Source of the DNA: Clostridiales bacterium
Lineage (GTDB): Bacteria > Bacillota > Clostridia > Christensenellales > Borkfalkiaceae
Length of the DNA: 64,000 bases
NCBI GenBank assembly: GCA_015055805.1
Contig: SVHN01000008.1
Location: 20,669-84,668, forward strand
Direction: 5' to 3'
Positions within the stretch are counted from its first letter, which is position 1. The number at the start of each line of letters is the position of its first letter. The position numbers and the translations under genes were made by a program. The notes below the pieces were generated by a model. It had not been told where the DNA came from and did no database searches. It was given only the letters and a program-made list of their open reading frames with translations. This document shows positions 1 to 10,162 of this stretch, piece by piece.

Positions 1-1611
1 GACGTGACTGACGGCACGCTTAGTCAAGTTGACGCTTACGGCAAATATAAGTTCGTTAAGAACGATATTTGTGACTTTACTCTTGGTTTTAATTTAGGCG
101 ATACCGTTAAAACTGTTGAAGATTGTAATCTTGATTCTTATAACGCAACCTTTAATCAAGACGGCAGCGTAACGCTTGAAGGAATGCAAGTTGGCGGGAA
201 ATTCAACGGAAAGGTAGTAAATGAAGGGAATTATTCAGATGGTGAATACATTTGGACGAATGAACACGACTTGGGATATTATGCGTTAGAAGGTGAATAC
301 GGTGTAGGCACGTACGTGGACATTTATTTTACGGGTAATAATATGCCTTATGTAATGTTCTTTGCGAATGAAATTAACGGAAATATAGGACAAGACGGCG
401 GCAAAGGTGTTGTTTTATTCAACGGTGTGGTGCAGGACGATACCAAATTGCAAGATGGGAAGGAAGCAGGATATCTTCGTGGCGGGCAGATGATAGTGTA
501 TGGACCAAACAGAATGGATTCACGTGACTACAATGGACAAGGCGATATGGACATGTATGTAAAAGGTATGGATAGTAATAATATCGTAGATGCAGACGTG
601 TATAAAATGACGCAAATAGGTCTTCGCCAAACGCCTGATACAAATTATAAATTTACAGTAGGAACTTATGAAGACTCAAACGGTCTTTTGGCACTAGATT
701 TGGTTCTAATAGACGCAGATACCAAAATGATACTACACAAGACGTCGATAACTTATTCGTCCAGTAGATCTGAAAATTATAAAATACCTGTTTCTAATCT
801 TACTGCGGGTAACATAATTGTGTATTCAAGCCTAAAAGCAAGTTCTGGATCTAGCGACAGGTTTACAACGTTTAAAGTGAGTGAGCCTTATGTTCCAGAA
901 ACGGAAATTGTTACTAGAAATGCAGAAATTGCTGGGGGAAAAGTAACGTTAACTGCTGGCGGACACAATAAAGACGGTGTATTGGCTAGTGACGCGTGGT
1001 ATTCTACGATTAGCAAGGCGTTCCCGAATAATTATATAGGTTTTGACGGTGGCTATGAAGTAGGAAAATATATTGACTTTACTTTCACTGGCAATAATAT
1101 GCCTATTGTTACGCTCTTTGCGAATGAAATTAACGAGAGCATGGGGGCGGCGTTGCCTACGGCTACTGCAAGTGATCAAAAAACACAGACTGGCTATTTG
1201 ATTTCCAATGGCGGTTTTTATAGTAACGAGTACAAGATGTTCGAATTGACCGAATATTATTACGTTTTTGGACATAATAGAATTGATCAAACGTTAATGG
1301 CGAATAGTACTACGATAAACTCTAACATAAACAAATATAAAACTGACGTTTCCTGTGTTAATTTAGAAGACGGCGTTAACTATAAATACGTAGTTGGAAG
1401 TAAAGTAGAAAGCGACAAAGTCGTTATAGTGTTCGAACTTTATAAATTAGAAGGTTCAACTTATACAGCACTTTATAAAGGAACTTACGATACGGGTAAG
1501 ACTGTAAGTGAAGTTGAGGACCTTGGCGACAACGTTATAGCTTATGCGGGGGTTAAGGGAAATAGCCTTGCAACGACGTTTGCTTACTCTGAGTTCTATA
1601 CGATAGATTAA
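1..1611 (+). CDS. Secreted tandem-repeat beta-sandwich protein, C-terminal part
   Basis: The frame is open from base 1, so the 5' end and any signal peptide lie outside the window. What remains is about 536 residues holding two related modules of roughly 230 residues each. Both contain the series G-Y-GxG-YVD-FTGNNMP, then FANEIN, then a 'GxNRxD' strand: one copy near residues 75-300, the second from about 305 to the end. Aromatic, Asn- and Gly-rich beta-strands of this kind are usual in lectin-like or LamG-like sandwiches, so glycan binding outside the cell is likely but not proven. No catalytic motif is visible. A terminator follows directly and separates it from the catabolic operon downstream. 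Confidence 0.6.
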   Translation, partial: DVTDGTLSQVDAYGKYKFVKNDICDFTLGFNLGDTVKTVEDCNLDSYNATFNQDGSVTLEGMQVGGKFNGKVVNEGNYSDGEYIWTNEHDLGYYALEGEYGVGTYVDIYFTGNNMPYVMFFANEINGNIGQDGGKGVVLFNGVVQDDTKLQDGKEAGYLRGGQMIVYGPNRMDSRDYNGQGDMDMYVKGMDSNNIVDADVYKMTQIGLRQTPDTNYKFTVGTYEDSNGLLALDLVLIDADTKMILHKTSITYSSSRSENYKIPVSNLTAGNIIVYSSLKASSGSSDRFTTFKVSEPYVPETEIVTRNAEIAGGKVTLTAGGHNKDGVLASDAWYSTISKAFPNNYIGFDGGYEVGKYIDFTFTGNNMPIVTLFANEINESMGAALPTATASDQKTQTGYLISNGGFYSNEYKMFELTEYYYVFGHNRIDQTLMANSTTINSNINKYKTDVSCVNLEDGVNYKYVVGSKVESDKVVIVFELYKLEGSTYTALYKGTYDTGKTVSEVEDLGDNVIAYAGVKGNSLATTFAYSEFYTID

Positions 1612-1617
1612 TTGAAC

Positions 1618-1654
1618 TTAAACTAACCCCCTTGAAAAATAGGGGGTTAGTTTA
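1618..1654 (+). terminator. Rho-independent terminator after the surface protein
   Basis: An 11-bp perfect stem (AACTAACCCCC with its complement GGGGGTTAGTT) around an A-rich loop starts a few bases after the stop codon and ends in a short T run. Confidence 0.75.
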
Positions 1655-1693
1655 CAAACTAAACTTGAATTGTATTACTATTAGGAGGTTTTT

Positions 1694-3154
1694 ATGGATT
1701 TTTATGGGTTTAGTGCACCAGGAACGGGAATAAATGCAGACGGATTACGCACGGAAAAAGCGTGGAAAGATTATTTTGATTGCGGGTTTAACGTTATGAA
1801 TTTGACGGGTAAAAACAGTTATCGCGGTGAAGGATGGCAAGGGTCTAATACTCAAAAGTGCTTTGAATTTGCAAAAAATCTCGGCGTTAAAAAAATCATG
1901 ATGGATGATAGTCGTATTTACGATTTAGCGGACGATTATAAAGATAAGCTCGTTGGAGAATCGGAAGATTGCAGATTTAAGACAGAAGAGGAATTAGATG
2001 CATTTATTGAAGAGTGCATGAAAGAATATATTTTCGATCCATTGTTTTACGGTTTAAGACTTCGTGACGAGCCTCAATATTGCCATTTAAAAGCCTATGG
2101 CGAAACTTATCGTTCCATAAAAAGAGTTGCAAAAAAGTTAGGAAAAGATTACGTGCATATCGATATGAATTTATTACCCATATCTAGTGACGTATATAGG
2201 TCGTGTCCTGAACTGAAAGAACTTACAGCAACTGAACTTTACACTAGATACGTTGAAGATTATCTTCGTGTTACTGAGGCTAACTGTATAAGCGTCGATA
2301 ATTATCCCTATCATTTAACCCCATATGGTGGACGCTTTTTTGAGGGATATTATTCGAATTTCCAAATACTTAAAAGAGCATGTGACAAGTATAATGCAAA
2401 GATGATTTTTGTTCTTGCCACGTTTGAGATGGAAGCCCCCGATGAAGGTGGACTTGCTGGATATAGACGGGTGGTGAACGTAAATGAAATGATGCTACAA
2501 ATGAATTCTGCGTTAGGGTTTGGTGCGCAAGAAATCACGTTTTATACTTACGTAACTATGGCGTTAAGTCAAAAATCTCCGTTTCTATCGCGTGACGGGA
2601 GCTCGTGCATAACCAGTGATGGAACAAAAACGTGGATTTGGCATTATACGAAAGCGACAATACAGCACGCTAAAAAATTAGAAAAGGTATTAGAGGAGTA
2701 TGCGTTTAAGGGGGCAAAAATTTTTTTGCACGAAAGTGTCAAAGCTATAGAGATACCATATTGTGCAGACTTGCCTGAAAATTTACGCACGGTAGAGTCC
2801 TATTATCTTTCTAGTTGGCCTAAAAAAATGCCTGACGGCAGCGTGACTACTGCGGATTTTGATAATAGTTATTTGGCAGATAGGCTAAAAGGAATAGAGT
2901 TCGATAAAGACGTTTTACTGTATACTCATTTTGAAAATAAACGAGACAGTTCACAAATGTTTATGTTTTTGAATATAAACGATAAGAGTTATAAGTTCAA
3001 TCCTGCATCAATGAAGCTTAAAGTTGATTTTGGTGGCGAAGTTGACAAGATTAAGATGTTGAAAGAAAACGACTTTGAAGAAGTTAAAGTTCCAAACGGA
3101 ACGTTAAAAACTGAACTTAGTCAGGGCGAAGCCGTGTGGGTTATAATAGAATAA
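1694..3154 (+). CDS. TIM-barrel glycosidase-like protein, DEP family (copy 1)
   Basis: A 486-residue cytoplasmic protein with no signal peptide, preceded by a strong AGGAGG. It is closely paralogous to the next gene and more distantly to the proteins at 40,118 and 49,054. The pattern fits a (beta/alpha)8 barrel: an N-terminal strand with F/Y, then GLRLRDEPQ (Glu126) where a family-shared DEP motif sits, then TEANCISVDNYP, then a TFEME strand, then NEMMLQMNSAL-FGA-E--FY, and a C-terminal beta-sandwich ending in GEAVWV. The acidic residues on strand ends are what a glycoside hydrolase would use. I cannot place it in a numbered GH family; a GH42/GH5-like clan A enzyme is the closest guess. It opens the catabolic operon. 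Confidence 0.6.
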   Translation: MDFYGFSAPGTGINADGLRTEKAWKDYFDCGFNVMNLTGKNSYRGEGWQGSNTQKCFEFAKNLGVKKIMMDDSRIYDLADDYKDKLVGESEDCRFKTEEELDAFIEECMKEYIFDPLFYGLRLRDEPQYCHLKAYGETYRSIKRVAKKLGKDYVHIDMNLLPISSDVYRSCPELKELTATELYTRYVEDYLRVTEANCISVDNYPYHLTPYGGRFFEGYYSNFQILKRACDKYNAKMIFVLATFEMEAPDEGGLAGYRRVVNVNEMMLQMNSALGFGAQEITFYTYVTMALSQKSPFLSRDGSSCITSDGTKTWIWHYTKATIQHAKKLEKVLEEYAFKGAKIFLHESVKAIEIPYCADLPENLRTVESYYLSSWPKKMPDGSVTTADFDNSYLADRLKGIEFDKDVLLYTHFENKRDSSQMFMFLNINDKSYKFNPASMKLKVDFGGEVDKIKMLKENDFEEVKVPNGTLKTELSQGEAVWVIIE

Positions 3155-3172
3155 AAGATTAAGAGGTTACTA

Positions 3173-4645
3173 ATGGATTTTTATGCTTACAGCGCGCCTG
3201 GAGCGGGAACAAATGCAGACGAATTAAGGTCAATTTCAGCATGGGGAAAATACGTTGATTTAGGACTTAACGTGTTTATGTTAACTGGTAAAAATGGATT
3301 TTTTGGAAATGACTGGGAAAATTCCAACACAAAAAAATGCTTTGATATTGCAGAAAAATTGGGTTGTAAAAAAGTTATTCTAGATGATTTTAGATTATAT
3401 AATCTTATTATGATGCACAAAGACAAACTTGTGGGGGATAGTACTGACTGCAGGTTCAAAACTCAAGACGAATTAGAAAATTTCGTTAGAGATTGCATGA
3501 AACCATATATAAATAATAAGTTGTTTTATGGCACACGTATGGATAGTGAACCGTTTTATAACGAGAAAAATTCTTTTTCCGCCTTATATAAAGCGATAAA
3601 AAAAGTTGCAAAGGAATATGGGAGAGAAAATTTATTTATCGAACTTAATTTGAAACCATTCACTAGTGATTTTAGTGTTTCTTGCAATAGTGTAAAAGAG
3701 TTAAAAGGCTTAGAGCCAGCTAAAGCGTATGAAAAATACGTGTGTGATTATTTGGATATATGTGAGGCAGATTGCGTATGTATAGACAATCATCCGTTTA
3801 GACCGTCGCCTACAGGTGGAAGATTCTTAGAGGGTTATTATATAGGTTATAAAATAATTGCCGAAGTGTGCGCTAGGAAGAATATACGTCTTGCAATAAC
3901 CATTTCGACTTTTGAAATGGAGAATTTAACTGGCTCTACTTCGCTTGGATATAGACGCGTTGCTACGGTAAACGAAATGATGTTGCAGATGAATTCTGCG
4001 TTGGCGTTCAGTGGGCGTGAGGTAGGGTTTTATACCTTTGTAAATCCCTGTATAAAACAGTCAGTCTATACGGCAAGAGATGGGAGCTCTTTAATTACTT
4101 CTTCTGGCGAAGTTACCAGCAGTTATTATTTTGCCCAAACGGCAATTGAGCATGCGAAAAAACTGGGAGAGGTACTCTTGGATTACAAATATGAAGGTTC
4201 GTCTCTTTTTGTACACGAATCCTTAAATAAATTACAATTAGTTAATTCTGGAGAAATCAACAAACAATATAAAACTGTTAAATCCGTATATTTAGAGAGT
4301 TGGCAAGTTTACGGTAAAGACGGAAAAAAACTAAAGTCAAATTTTAATAATGATTTCGAGTTTTGTGACGTTGAAAGCATAGATTATGATAAAGATGTTT
4401 TATTGATTACTCAGCAAGGTAAAAAAGACGGCAAAAGCAAAATATATGCATTCATAAATGTAGTTGACCGTTCTTATAAAACCAACGCATCAAATATGAA
4501 TCTAAACATTAAATTTAAATCAAACGTTAAAAAGGTTAGGTTTTATAAGGAAAAAGAATTTGAAGAAATATCACTATTTGACGGTGTTTTTAAAACTTCA
4601 CTTTCTTCAGGCGAGGCGGTATGGATATTACCTATAGAAGAATAA
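3173..4645 (+). CDS. TIM-barrel glycosidase-like protein, DEP family (copy 2, SEP variant)
   Basis: A 490-residue paralogue of the preceding gene, 18 bases after it with an AGAGG ribosome site. The alignment is nearly gap-free over the first 130 residues. The key difference is at residues 125-127: copy 1 has DEP and this one has SEP, so the Asp before the conserved Glu is lost. The rest (TFEME strand, NEMMLQMNSAL, C-terminal GEAVWI) is kept. A second copy with an altered active-site neighbour may have a changed substrate, or may be a non-catalytic partner. Function is inferred from the fold pattern only. Confidence 0.6.
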   Translation: MDFYAYSAPGAGTNADELRSISAWGKYVDLGLNVFMLTGKNGFFGNDWENSNTKKCFDIAEKLGCKKVILDDFRLYNLIMMHKDKLVGDSTDCRFKTQDELENFVRDCMKPYINNKLFYGTRMDSEPFYNEKNSFSALYKAIKKVAKEYGRENLFIELNLKPFTSDFSVSCNSVKELKGLEPAKAYEKYVCDYLDICEADCVCIDNHPFRPSPTGGRFLEGYYIGYKIIAEVCARKNIRLAITISTFEMENLTGSTSLGYRRVATVNEMMLQMNSALAFSGREVGFYTFVNPCIKQSVYTARDGSSLITSSGEVTSSYYFAQTAIEHAKKLGEVLLDYKYEGSSLFVHESLNKLQLVNSGEINKQYKTVKSVYLESWQVYGKDGKKLKSNFNNDFEFCDVESIDYDKDVLLITQQGKKDGKSKIYAFINVVDRSYKTNASNMNLNIKFKSNVKKVRFYKEKEFEEISLFDGVFKTSLSSGEAVWILPIEE

Positions 4646-4656
4646 AGGAGATAAAT

Positions 4657-5697
4657 ATGGAAGTTAACGGACTTAAAGCACGAGATTTGTTGGTAAAAAA
4701 GACTAGACCAAAACTAGCCTATAATCAAGACGTTAATTATAACGTTTGGAGAAAACAAGTAAAAGAAAAATTACACGAATTATTAGGGTTTGACGTTATA
4801 GAAGAAAACGCTTGCCCTCTAAATTATGAAATAGAATACGCGAAACAGAAAAAAGGATATGAAGAAATTCGTTTTTTGTTTGAAAGTGAATACGGCTCCA
4901 TCGTGCCGTGCTATCTTTTAATTCCTGATACGAAAAAAGAAAAGTATCCTGTAGTAATAACATTACAAGGACATTCTTCTGGTGCGCATAATTCCGTAGG
5001 CATTCCCAAGGTTGATAATGAAAAATATGCAATGGGGAGAGGTGCTTTTGCAATTCAAGCTGTAAAACAAGGATACGCTGCACTTGCAATAGAGCAGAGA
5101 GCAATGGGTGAGCGTCGTGCTATGAACGAACACTTAAGGCGAGTATCACTTAGACCTGAAAGTGCGCCGTGTTATTATGAGCAGATGACTGGATTTATGC
5201 TAGGTAGAACGCTTATTGGTGAAAGATGTTGGGACATAAGTAGGGCGATTGATATCTTATCTAATTTCCCAATGTGTGATACTGAAAGAATTGCAATAAC
5301 TGGTAATTCAGGGGGCGGAACTGCATCTTATTACGCAGCGTGTTGTGATAACCGCATAAAGATATGTGCGCCGAGTTGTTCATTTTGTCCTTATCCAGAA
5401 TCAATACTTAGATTTTATCATTGTTCTTGCAATTACATACCGTCTGCATACAGATATTTTGATATGCAAGATTTAGCCTGCTTAATTGCACCTAGACAAT
5501 TAGTTATAGTTGCGGGAACTTACGATACGGGATTTTTGATTGAAGGGGTTGAGCGTGGTTACGAAACGGTCGAAAAGATATTTGAGCATTCTGGATATAA
5601 AGAAAATTGCCGTCTTATCGTTACAGAAGAAGAACATTGGTGGTGTGAAGATATAATGTGGCAGGCAATAAAGGAAGAATTTATTAAATTAGGGTGA
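4657..5697 (+). CDS. Alpha/beta hydrolase, acetyl-esterase-like (Abhydrolase_7 type)
   Basis: 346 residues from the ATG at 4657, which has AAGGAG seven bases upstream; an in-frame ATG at 4621 lies inside the previous gene and has no ribosome site. The nucleophile elbow is GNSGGG (Ser218), with a candidate acid in AGTYDTG (Asp290) and a histidine in EEHWW (His327), the right order and spacing for a Ser-Asp-His triad. The GERCWDISRAIDIL helix before the elbow matches the PF12715-like dienelactone-hydrolase/acetyl xylan esterase group. No signal peptide, so it probably removes acyl groups from imported oligosaccharides. It sits between glycosidase-like genes and ends three bases before the next start. 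Confidence 0.7.
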   Translation: MEVNGLKARDLLVKKTRPKLAYNQDVNYNVWRKQVKEKLHELLGFDVIEENACPLNYEIEYAKQKKGYEEIRFLFESEYGSIVPCYLLIPDTKKEKYPVVITLQGHSSGAHNSVGIPKVDNEKYAMGRGAFAIQAVKQGYAALAIEQRAMGERRAMNEHLRRVSLRPESAPCYYEQMTGFMLGRTLIGERCWDISRAIDILSNFPMCDTERIAITGNSGGGTASYYAACCDNRIKICAPSCSFCPYPESILRFYHCSCNYIPSAYRYFDMQDLACLIAPRQLVIVAGTYDTGFLIEGVERGYETVEKIFEHSGYKENCRLIVTEEEHWWCEDIMWQAIKEEFIKLG

Positions 5698-5700
5698 CGT

Positions 5701-7752
5701 ATGAAATTTATATGGGCAGACAGTAGAGTAGATACAAACGTACAAATTAATTTCAAATTAAATTTAGAAAAACCTTGCGATAAAATTAAAATTTGTGCAG
5801 CAGATTTTTTTAGGGTTTTTGCGGATGGGAAACTCATATCCTATGGCCCGTGCAGAACTGCTGAAGGATTTTGCAGACCTAAAACGGTAAAATTAAAAGA
5901 CGCAAAAGAGGTATGTGTTTCAGTATTATCCAACCACAGGGCGGCTTTTTGTTGTGATTTTCAAAAGCCTTATTTTGCGGCAGAAGTTTATTGTGGAGAA
6001 AAAATTCAGTACGATACTGAAGATTTTATTGCGTACAAGAATATATGCAAAATAAAAGATGTTCCCAGATATAGTTGTCAAAGGGGATATCTTGAAGTAT
6101 ACGATTTTGTAAATTTTAACGAAGAACAAGTTGAAACTTACTGTGTAGAATCGCCAATTTTAATTTCGGAGTTGAAAGAAGTTTGTTCTTACAAAGAAAT
6201 TATGCCCAAAAGGACAGAAGAGTTTAGTGATTCTTTTTACGCTGTAAAAAAACCATGGTGGACCGATAATCCATACCATAGGGTAATTTATAGCGTTTTT
6301 GATATAGAAAAAGATTTCTTAAAAAGGATAGAAAAAGAAGATTTTTATTGTCAAAAGTTTGTTTTTGACGTTGAAAAAACAGGACTGTTTCGTTTGATTA
6401 TAAATTCAGAAGAAAAAGTTGATGTGTTTATAACTTTTGAAGAAATGCTACCAGACGGAAACTGGATTTTTGGTCGTTCTGGATGTAATGATTTAGTCGC
6501 TATTAAGGCTAAGGCAGGGAAAACAGAGGTTGTTTGTTCTGAACCGTACGCCCTAAAATATGTAAAGGTGTATACGAGTGTTAAGGCGAAAATAGACTTA
6601 TCGTTAATTTTAATACAGAATGATACCGTTGAGTGTGTCAAGATTGAGGGGAATGATAGAATAAAAACGATTTTTGAGGCTGCGCGCAATACTTTCAGTC
6701 AAAACGCAGTGGATATTTTTATGGATTGCCCGGGAAGAGAGCGAGCTGGTTGGCTATGTGATACCTTTTTCACTGCTAAATCCGAATTGTTGTTTACAGG
6801 TAAAAACGATATTGAAAAGGCGTTCTTGGAAAATATTTTGATTGCAGACGTATCAGAAATTGCAAAGAACATGATTCCAAAATGTTTCCCTTCTCAACAC
6901 GTTACGGGGGAATATATTCCCAACTGGGCAATGTGGTTCGTTGTAGAACTAAAAGATTATTTGATTCGCACAGGTGATCGTGAACTAATTGAAAAGGCCA
7001 AAGAAAAAGTTTACGGAGTAGTAGAGTTTTTTAAAAAATATTTAAACGAGTATGGACTTTTAGAAAATCTTGAAAGTTGGGTTTTCATAGAGTGGAGTAT
7101 ATGCAATTCAAAAGAATATATTGAGGGTGTTAATTTTCCATCGAATATGTTATATTCACTCATGCTTGATGCGGTAGATTATTTGTATGGCGATATTGGG
7201 TTAAAGGAGCAAGCTTTAAATATGCGTAAGAGTATTAAAGAGTTATCCTTTAACGGTGAATTTTTCTGTGATAATGCAACACGTAACAATAACGGCGACT
7301 TGGTGGTGCAAAAAAATCATATAAGTGAGACTTGTCAATATTATGCGCTGTTTACGGGCATTGATTGTTCCTTAGAATATAAAAATAAAATTAAAAAGCA
7401 ATTTGGACCGTTTAGAGAAGACGAGTATCCTGAAGTAGGCAGAAGCAATATGTTTATAGGTAATTATTTAAGGTTGTTCTGGCTTTACGAAGAAAAGGAG
7501 TTCGATGCAATTATAAAAGAGTCGGTCGGGTATTTTTACGATATGGCAAAAAAGACGGGAACGCTTTGGGAGCATAATAATTCTAAAGCAAGTTGTAATC
7601 ATGGGTTTGCATCGGTTATTGCTGTGTTGCTTTTAAGTGTTACGTTAGGCTATCAAGGCGTAAAGGACGGAGAAGTTATATTCAGCAAGGAAAAAGATAG
7701 ACTTAATAGTTACGGACTTAAGGCAACATTTGATTATAAGAAAAGCAAATAA
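5701..7752 (+). CDS. GH78-like alpha-L-rhamnosidase family protein
   Basis: 683 residues, start three bases after the esterase stop. N-terminal beta-sandwich regions lead to an (alpha/alpha)6 barrel. The hallmark at residues 342-351, DCPGRERAGW, corresponds to the DCP-RxER-GW signature of GH78, where acidic residues bind rhamnose and the general acid lies nearby. A later WVFIEWS segment and an HNNSKASCNHGFAS segment fit the barrel's second half. It is shorter than typical GH78 enzymes such as the 861-residue one at 36,411 and has fewer N-terminal modules. Rhamnose specificity is inferred; a relative acting on another 6-deoxy sugar or a uronic acid is possible. Confidence 0.7.
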   Translation: MKFIWADSRVDTNVQINFKLNLEKPCDKIKICAADFFRVFADGKLISYGPCRTAEGFCRPKTVKLKDAKEVCVSVLSNHRAAFCCDFQKPYFAAEVYCGEKIQYDTEDFIAYKNICKIKDVPRYSCQRGYLEVYDFVNFNEEQVETYCVESPILISELKEVCSYKEIMPKRTEEFSDSFYAVKKPWWTDNPYHRVIYSVFDIEKDFLKRIEKEDFYCQKFVFDVEKTGLFRLIINSEEKVDVFITFEEMLPDGNWIFGRSGCNDLVAIKAKAGKTEVVCSEPYALKYVKVYTSVKAKIDLSLILIQNDTVECVKIEGNDRIKTIFEAARNTFSQNAVDIFMDCPGRERAGWLCDTFFTAKSELLFTGKNDIEKAFLENILIADVSEIAKNMIPKCFPSQHVTGEYIPNWAMWFVVELKDYLIRTGDRELIEKAKEKVYGVVEFFKKYLNEYGLLENLESWVFIEWSICNSKEYIEGVNFPSNMLYSLMLDAVDYLYGDIGLKEQALNMRKSIKELSFNGEFFCDNATRNNNGDLVVQKNHISETCQYYALFTGIDCSLEYKNKIKKQFGPFREDEYPEVGRSNMFIGNYLRLFWLYEEKEFDAIIKESVGYFYDMAKKTGTLWEHNNSKASCNHGFASVIAVLLLSVTLGYQGVKDGEVIFSKEKDRLNSYGLKATFDYKKSK

Positions 7753-7766
7753 AAGGAGACATTTAG

Positions 7767-9083
7767 ATGAAAATTACTTTTTTAGGAGCAGGTAGTACTG
7801 TTTTTGCAAAAAACGTATTAGGCGACGTGTTTTTAACTTCTGCGTTGACTGAAGATTTGACGATAGCAATGTATGATATTAATGCAGGTAGGCTTGAAGA
7901 ATCTTATAACGTTATTCAAAAACTTAATTCGCAATATAATCAGGGGAAAGCGAATATAATTAAATATTTAGGCGTTGAAAATAGAAAACAAGCGTTAAAA
8001 GGCGCAAATTTTATAGTAAATGCTATACAGGTTGGCGGATATAAACCCTGTACAGTTATAGATTTTAAAATTCCTAAAAAATACGGATTACGTCAAACAA
8101 TAGGTGACACGCTAGGAATAGGTGGTATTTTTAGAGGACTTAGAACGATTAACGTCTTAAAAGATTTTATAAAAGATATTGAAGAAGTTTGCCCCGATGC
8201 ATTGTTCTTGAATTATGCCAACCCTATGGCGATTTTAACGGGATATATGCAAAGATATTCTAATGTAAACACTATAGGTTTATGTCACAGCGTTCAAGTT
8301 TGTTCTAGTGGTTTACTAAAGAGACTAAATATGGAAGATGAGGTGGGTAGCGAACTGATTGCTGGTATTAACCATATGGCGTGGTTGCTTGAAATAAAAG
8401 ATAAGTTTGGAAATGATCTTTATCCGGAAATAAGAAAGAGAGCAAAAGAGAAAAACCAAAAGGAAAAGCACGACGATATGGTCAGGTTTGATTATATTGA
8501 TAAACTTGGTTATTATTGCACAGAAAGTTCCGAACACAATTCAGAATATTCTTCCTTTTATATAAAACATAAATATCCTGAACTTATAGAAAAGTTTAAT
8601 ATTCCGCTTGACGATTATTTAAGAAGGTGTGAAGAGCAGATAGAAATATGGAAAACTCGTCGTGAGGATTTGCTTGGAGGAAAGTTTATTGAACATGAAC
8701 GTTCAAGGGAATATGCATCGAGAATCATGGAGGCGATTACAACCAATAAACCTTATTGTATGAATGGTAACGTTATAAATAACGGCTTAATTGATAACTT
8801 GCCAAAAGATGCTTGTGTTGAAGTTCCTTGTTTGGTTAATGGTTACGGTATTCAGCCGACAAAGGTTGGAAGGTTGCCCATACAACTTGCAGCAATGAAT
8901 TCAACAAATATAAACACGCAGTTGTTAACTATAGAGGCGGCGGTTTCAGGGAAGAAAGAATATATTTATCAAGCGGCAATGTTTGATCCGCACACTTCGT
9001 CCGAACTTTCTGTTGATGACATTATTGCGATGTGTGACGAACTTATAGACGAACACGAAAAATCTGGTTATAAAATCATATAA
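7767..9083 (+). CDS. GH4 family NAD-dependent glycosidase, probably alpha-galactosidase (MelA type)
   Basis: 438 residues. An N-terminal Rossmann motif FLGAGS binds NAD; NPM around Asn152 and the metal-ligand Cys173 in CHSV, with a later His in GINHMAW, are the GH4 active site. GH4 enzymes need NAD and a divalent metal and cleave by an oxidation-elimination route. Within the family the four residues at the cysteine separate activities, and CHSV is the form reported for alpha-galactosidases rather than phospho-glucosidases, so a non-phosphorylated alpha-galactoside is the best guess. AAAGGAG lies before the ATG. The gene is followed by nagA after one base, implying coupled translation. Confidence 0.8.
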   Translation: MKITFLGAGSTVFAKNVLGDVFLTSALTEDLTIAMYDINAGRLEESYNVIQKLNSQYNQGKANIIKYLGVENRKQALKGANFIVNAIQVGGYKPCTVIDFKIPKKYGLRQTIGDTLGIGGIFRGLRTINVLKDFIKDIEEVCPDALFLNYANPMAILTGYMQRYSNVNTIGLCHSVQVCSSGLLKRLNMEDEVGSELIAGINHMAWLLEIKDKFGNDLYPEIRKRAKEKNQKEKHDDMVRFDYIDKLGYYCTESSEHNSEYSSFYIKHKYPELIEKFNIPLDDYLRRCEEQIEIWKTRREDLLGGKFIEHERSREYASRIMEAITTNKPYCMNGNVINNGLIDNLPKDACVEVPCLVNGYGIQPTKVGRLPIQLAAMNSTNINTQLLTIEAAVSGKKEYIYQAAMFDPHTSSELSVDDIIAMCDELIDEHEKSGYKII

Positions 9084-9084
9084 T

Positions 9085-10152
9085 ATGATATCGTATAAAG
9101 GAAAAATAGTTTTAAAAGACACGGTGCTTGAAGGCTATGTAAGTGTATTTAACGACAATATAGTTTACGTTGGAAAAGAATGCCCAAAGGGAAAGATTGT
9201 TGATTTTGGAAACAGTTATATAACACCGGGGCTTATTGATATTCATTGTCATTCGAGTTTTAATAATTCTGCAACTGAAAACCCTAAAGAGGTTGCAGAT
9301 TTTCACTTATCACATGGTGTTACAACCATGCTCTTGACCTATTATAAAGACGTTCCGCACGACAAACTTTTAGTTTGCCTAGATAAAGTAAAGAAACTAG
9401 TTGAAGATGGTGGAAACGTTTACGGTGCGCACTTGGAAGGTCCATATATTAGTGGCGCGCAAGGATATTGTGCGGGAGAGAGATTTGACGTGTCGCCAGA
9501 CGTAAATGTTTATAGTGAATATTTGAAATTTGGAATTATTAGACAATGGACAAGTGCGCCCGAAATTGACGGTGTAATTGAGTTTATTAAAGAAATAAGA
9601 AAACAAGGAGTAATTCCTGCAATAGGACACAGTAACGCATCTTATACTCAAGTAAAAAATGCTTATGATAACGGCGCTAAAATTGTAACTCATATTTTTG
9701 ATGCAACGGGAACAGCACAGGTTGGAGCGTTTAAGGGTACTAAAGACGTTAGTTTTGATGAGTCTTGTATGCTTATGGACGATATGTATTACGAGGTTAT
9801 ATGTGATGCTGAATGGGTTCACGTTAGAAAAGAAAAGTTAGACTTACTTATTAAAACTGTAGGGATAGATAAAATTGTGGCAATTACCGATATAGACTGC
9901 GCAGGGCTTAAAGATGATGGCAGGGACATTGCAGTTGTGAATGGACAACTGTTTGGAACGAAACTTACACTTGATAAGGTTGCGATGAATTTGTTTAATG
10001 CTGGATATAGGATAGAAGATATTTTTAAAATGGTTTCTTATAATCCCGCAAGAGCGCTAAATTTACTAGATCGTGGAGAAATTGATGCAGGCAAAAAGGC
10101 GCATTTGTGTGTTTTTGACGAGCAAATGAAGTTTGTAAAAGTGCTAAAATAG
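9085..10152 (+). CDS. nagA: N-acetylglucosamine-6-phosphate deacetylase
   Basis: 355-residue amidohydrolase. The metal and substrate motifs are all present: DIHCH (His54, His56), HLEGPY (Glu118), GHSNA (His182), THIFDAT, and ITDID (Asp269, the catalytic base position). It removes acetate from GlcNAc-6-phosphate in the cytoplasm, giving the substrate of NagB, whose gene is at 22,212 under its own promoter. It starts one base after the GH4 stop with no clear ribosome site, so translation is probably coupled. The THIFDA segment differs slightly from the usual THLFNAM, so activity on a related N-acetylated sugar phosphate cannot be excluded. Confidence 0.85.
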   Translation: MISYKGKIVLKDTVLEGYVSVFNDNIVYVGKECPKGKIVDFGNSYITPGLIDIHCHSSFNNSATENPKEVADFHLSHGVTTMLLTYYKDVPHDKLLVCLDKVKKLVEDGGNVYGAHLEGPYISGAQGYCAGERFDVSPDVNVYSEYLKFGIIRQWTSAPEIDGVIEFIKEIRKQGVIPAIGHSNASYTQVKNAYDNGAKIVTHIFDATGTAQVGAFKGTKDVSFDESCMLMDDMYYEVICDAEWVHVRKEKLDLLIKTVGIDKIVAITDIDCAGLKDDGRDIAVVNGQLFGTKLTLDKVAMNLFNAGYRIEDIFKMVSYNPARALNLLDRGEIDAGKKAHLCVFDEQMKFVKVLK

Positions 10153-10162
10153 AGGACTAATA

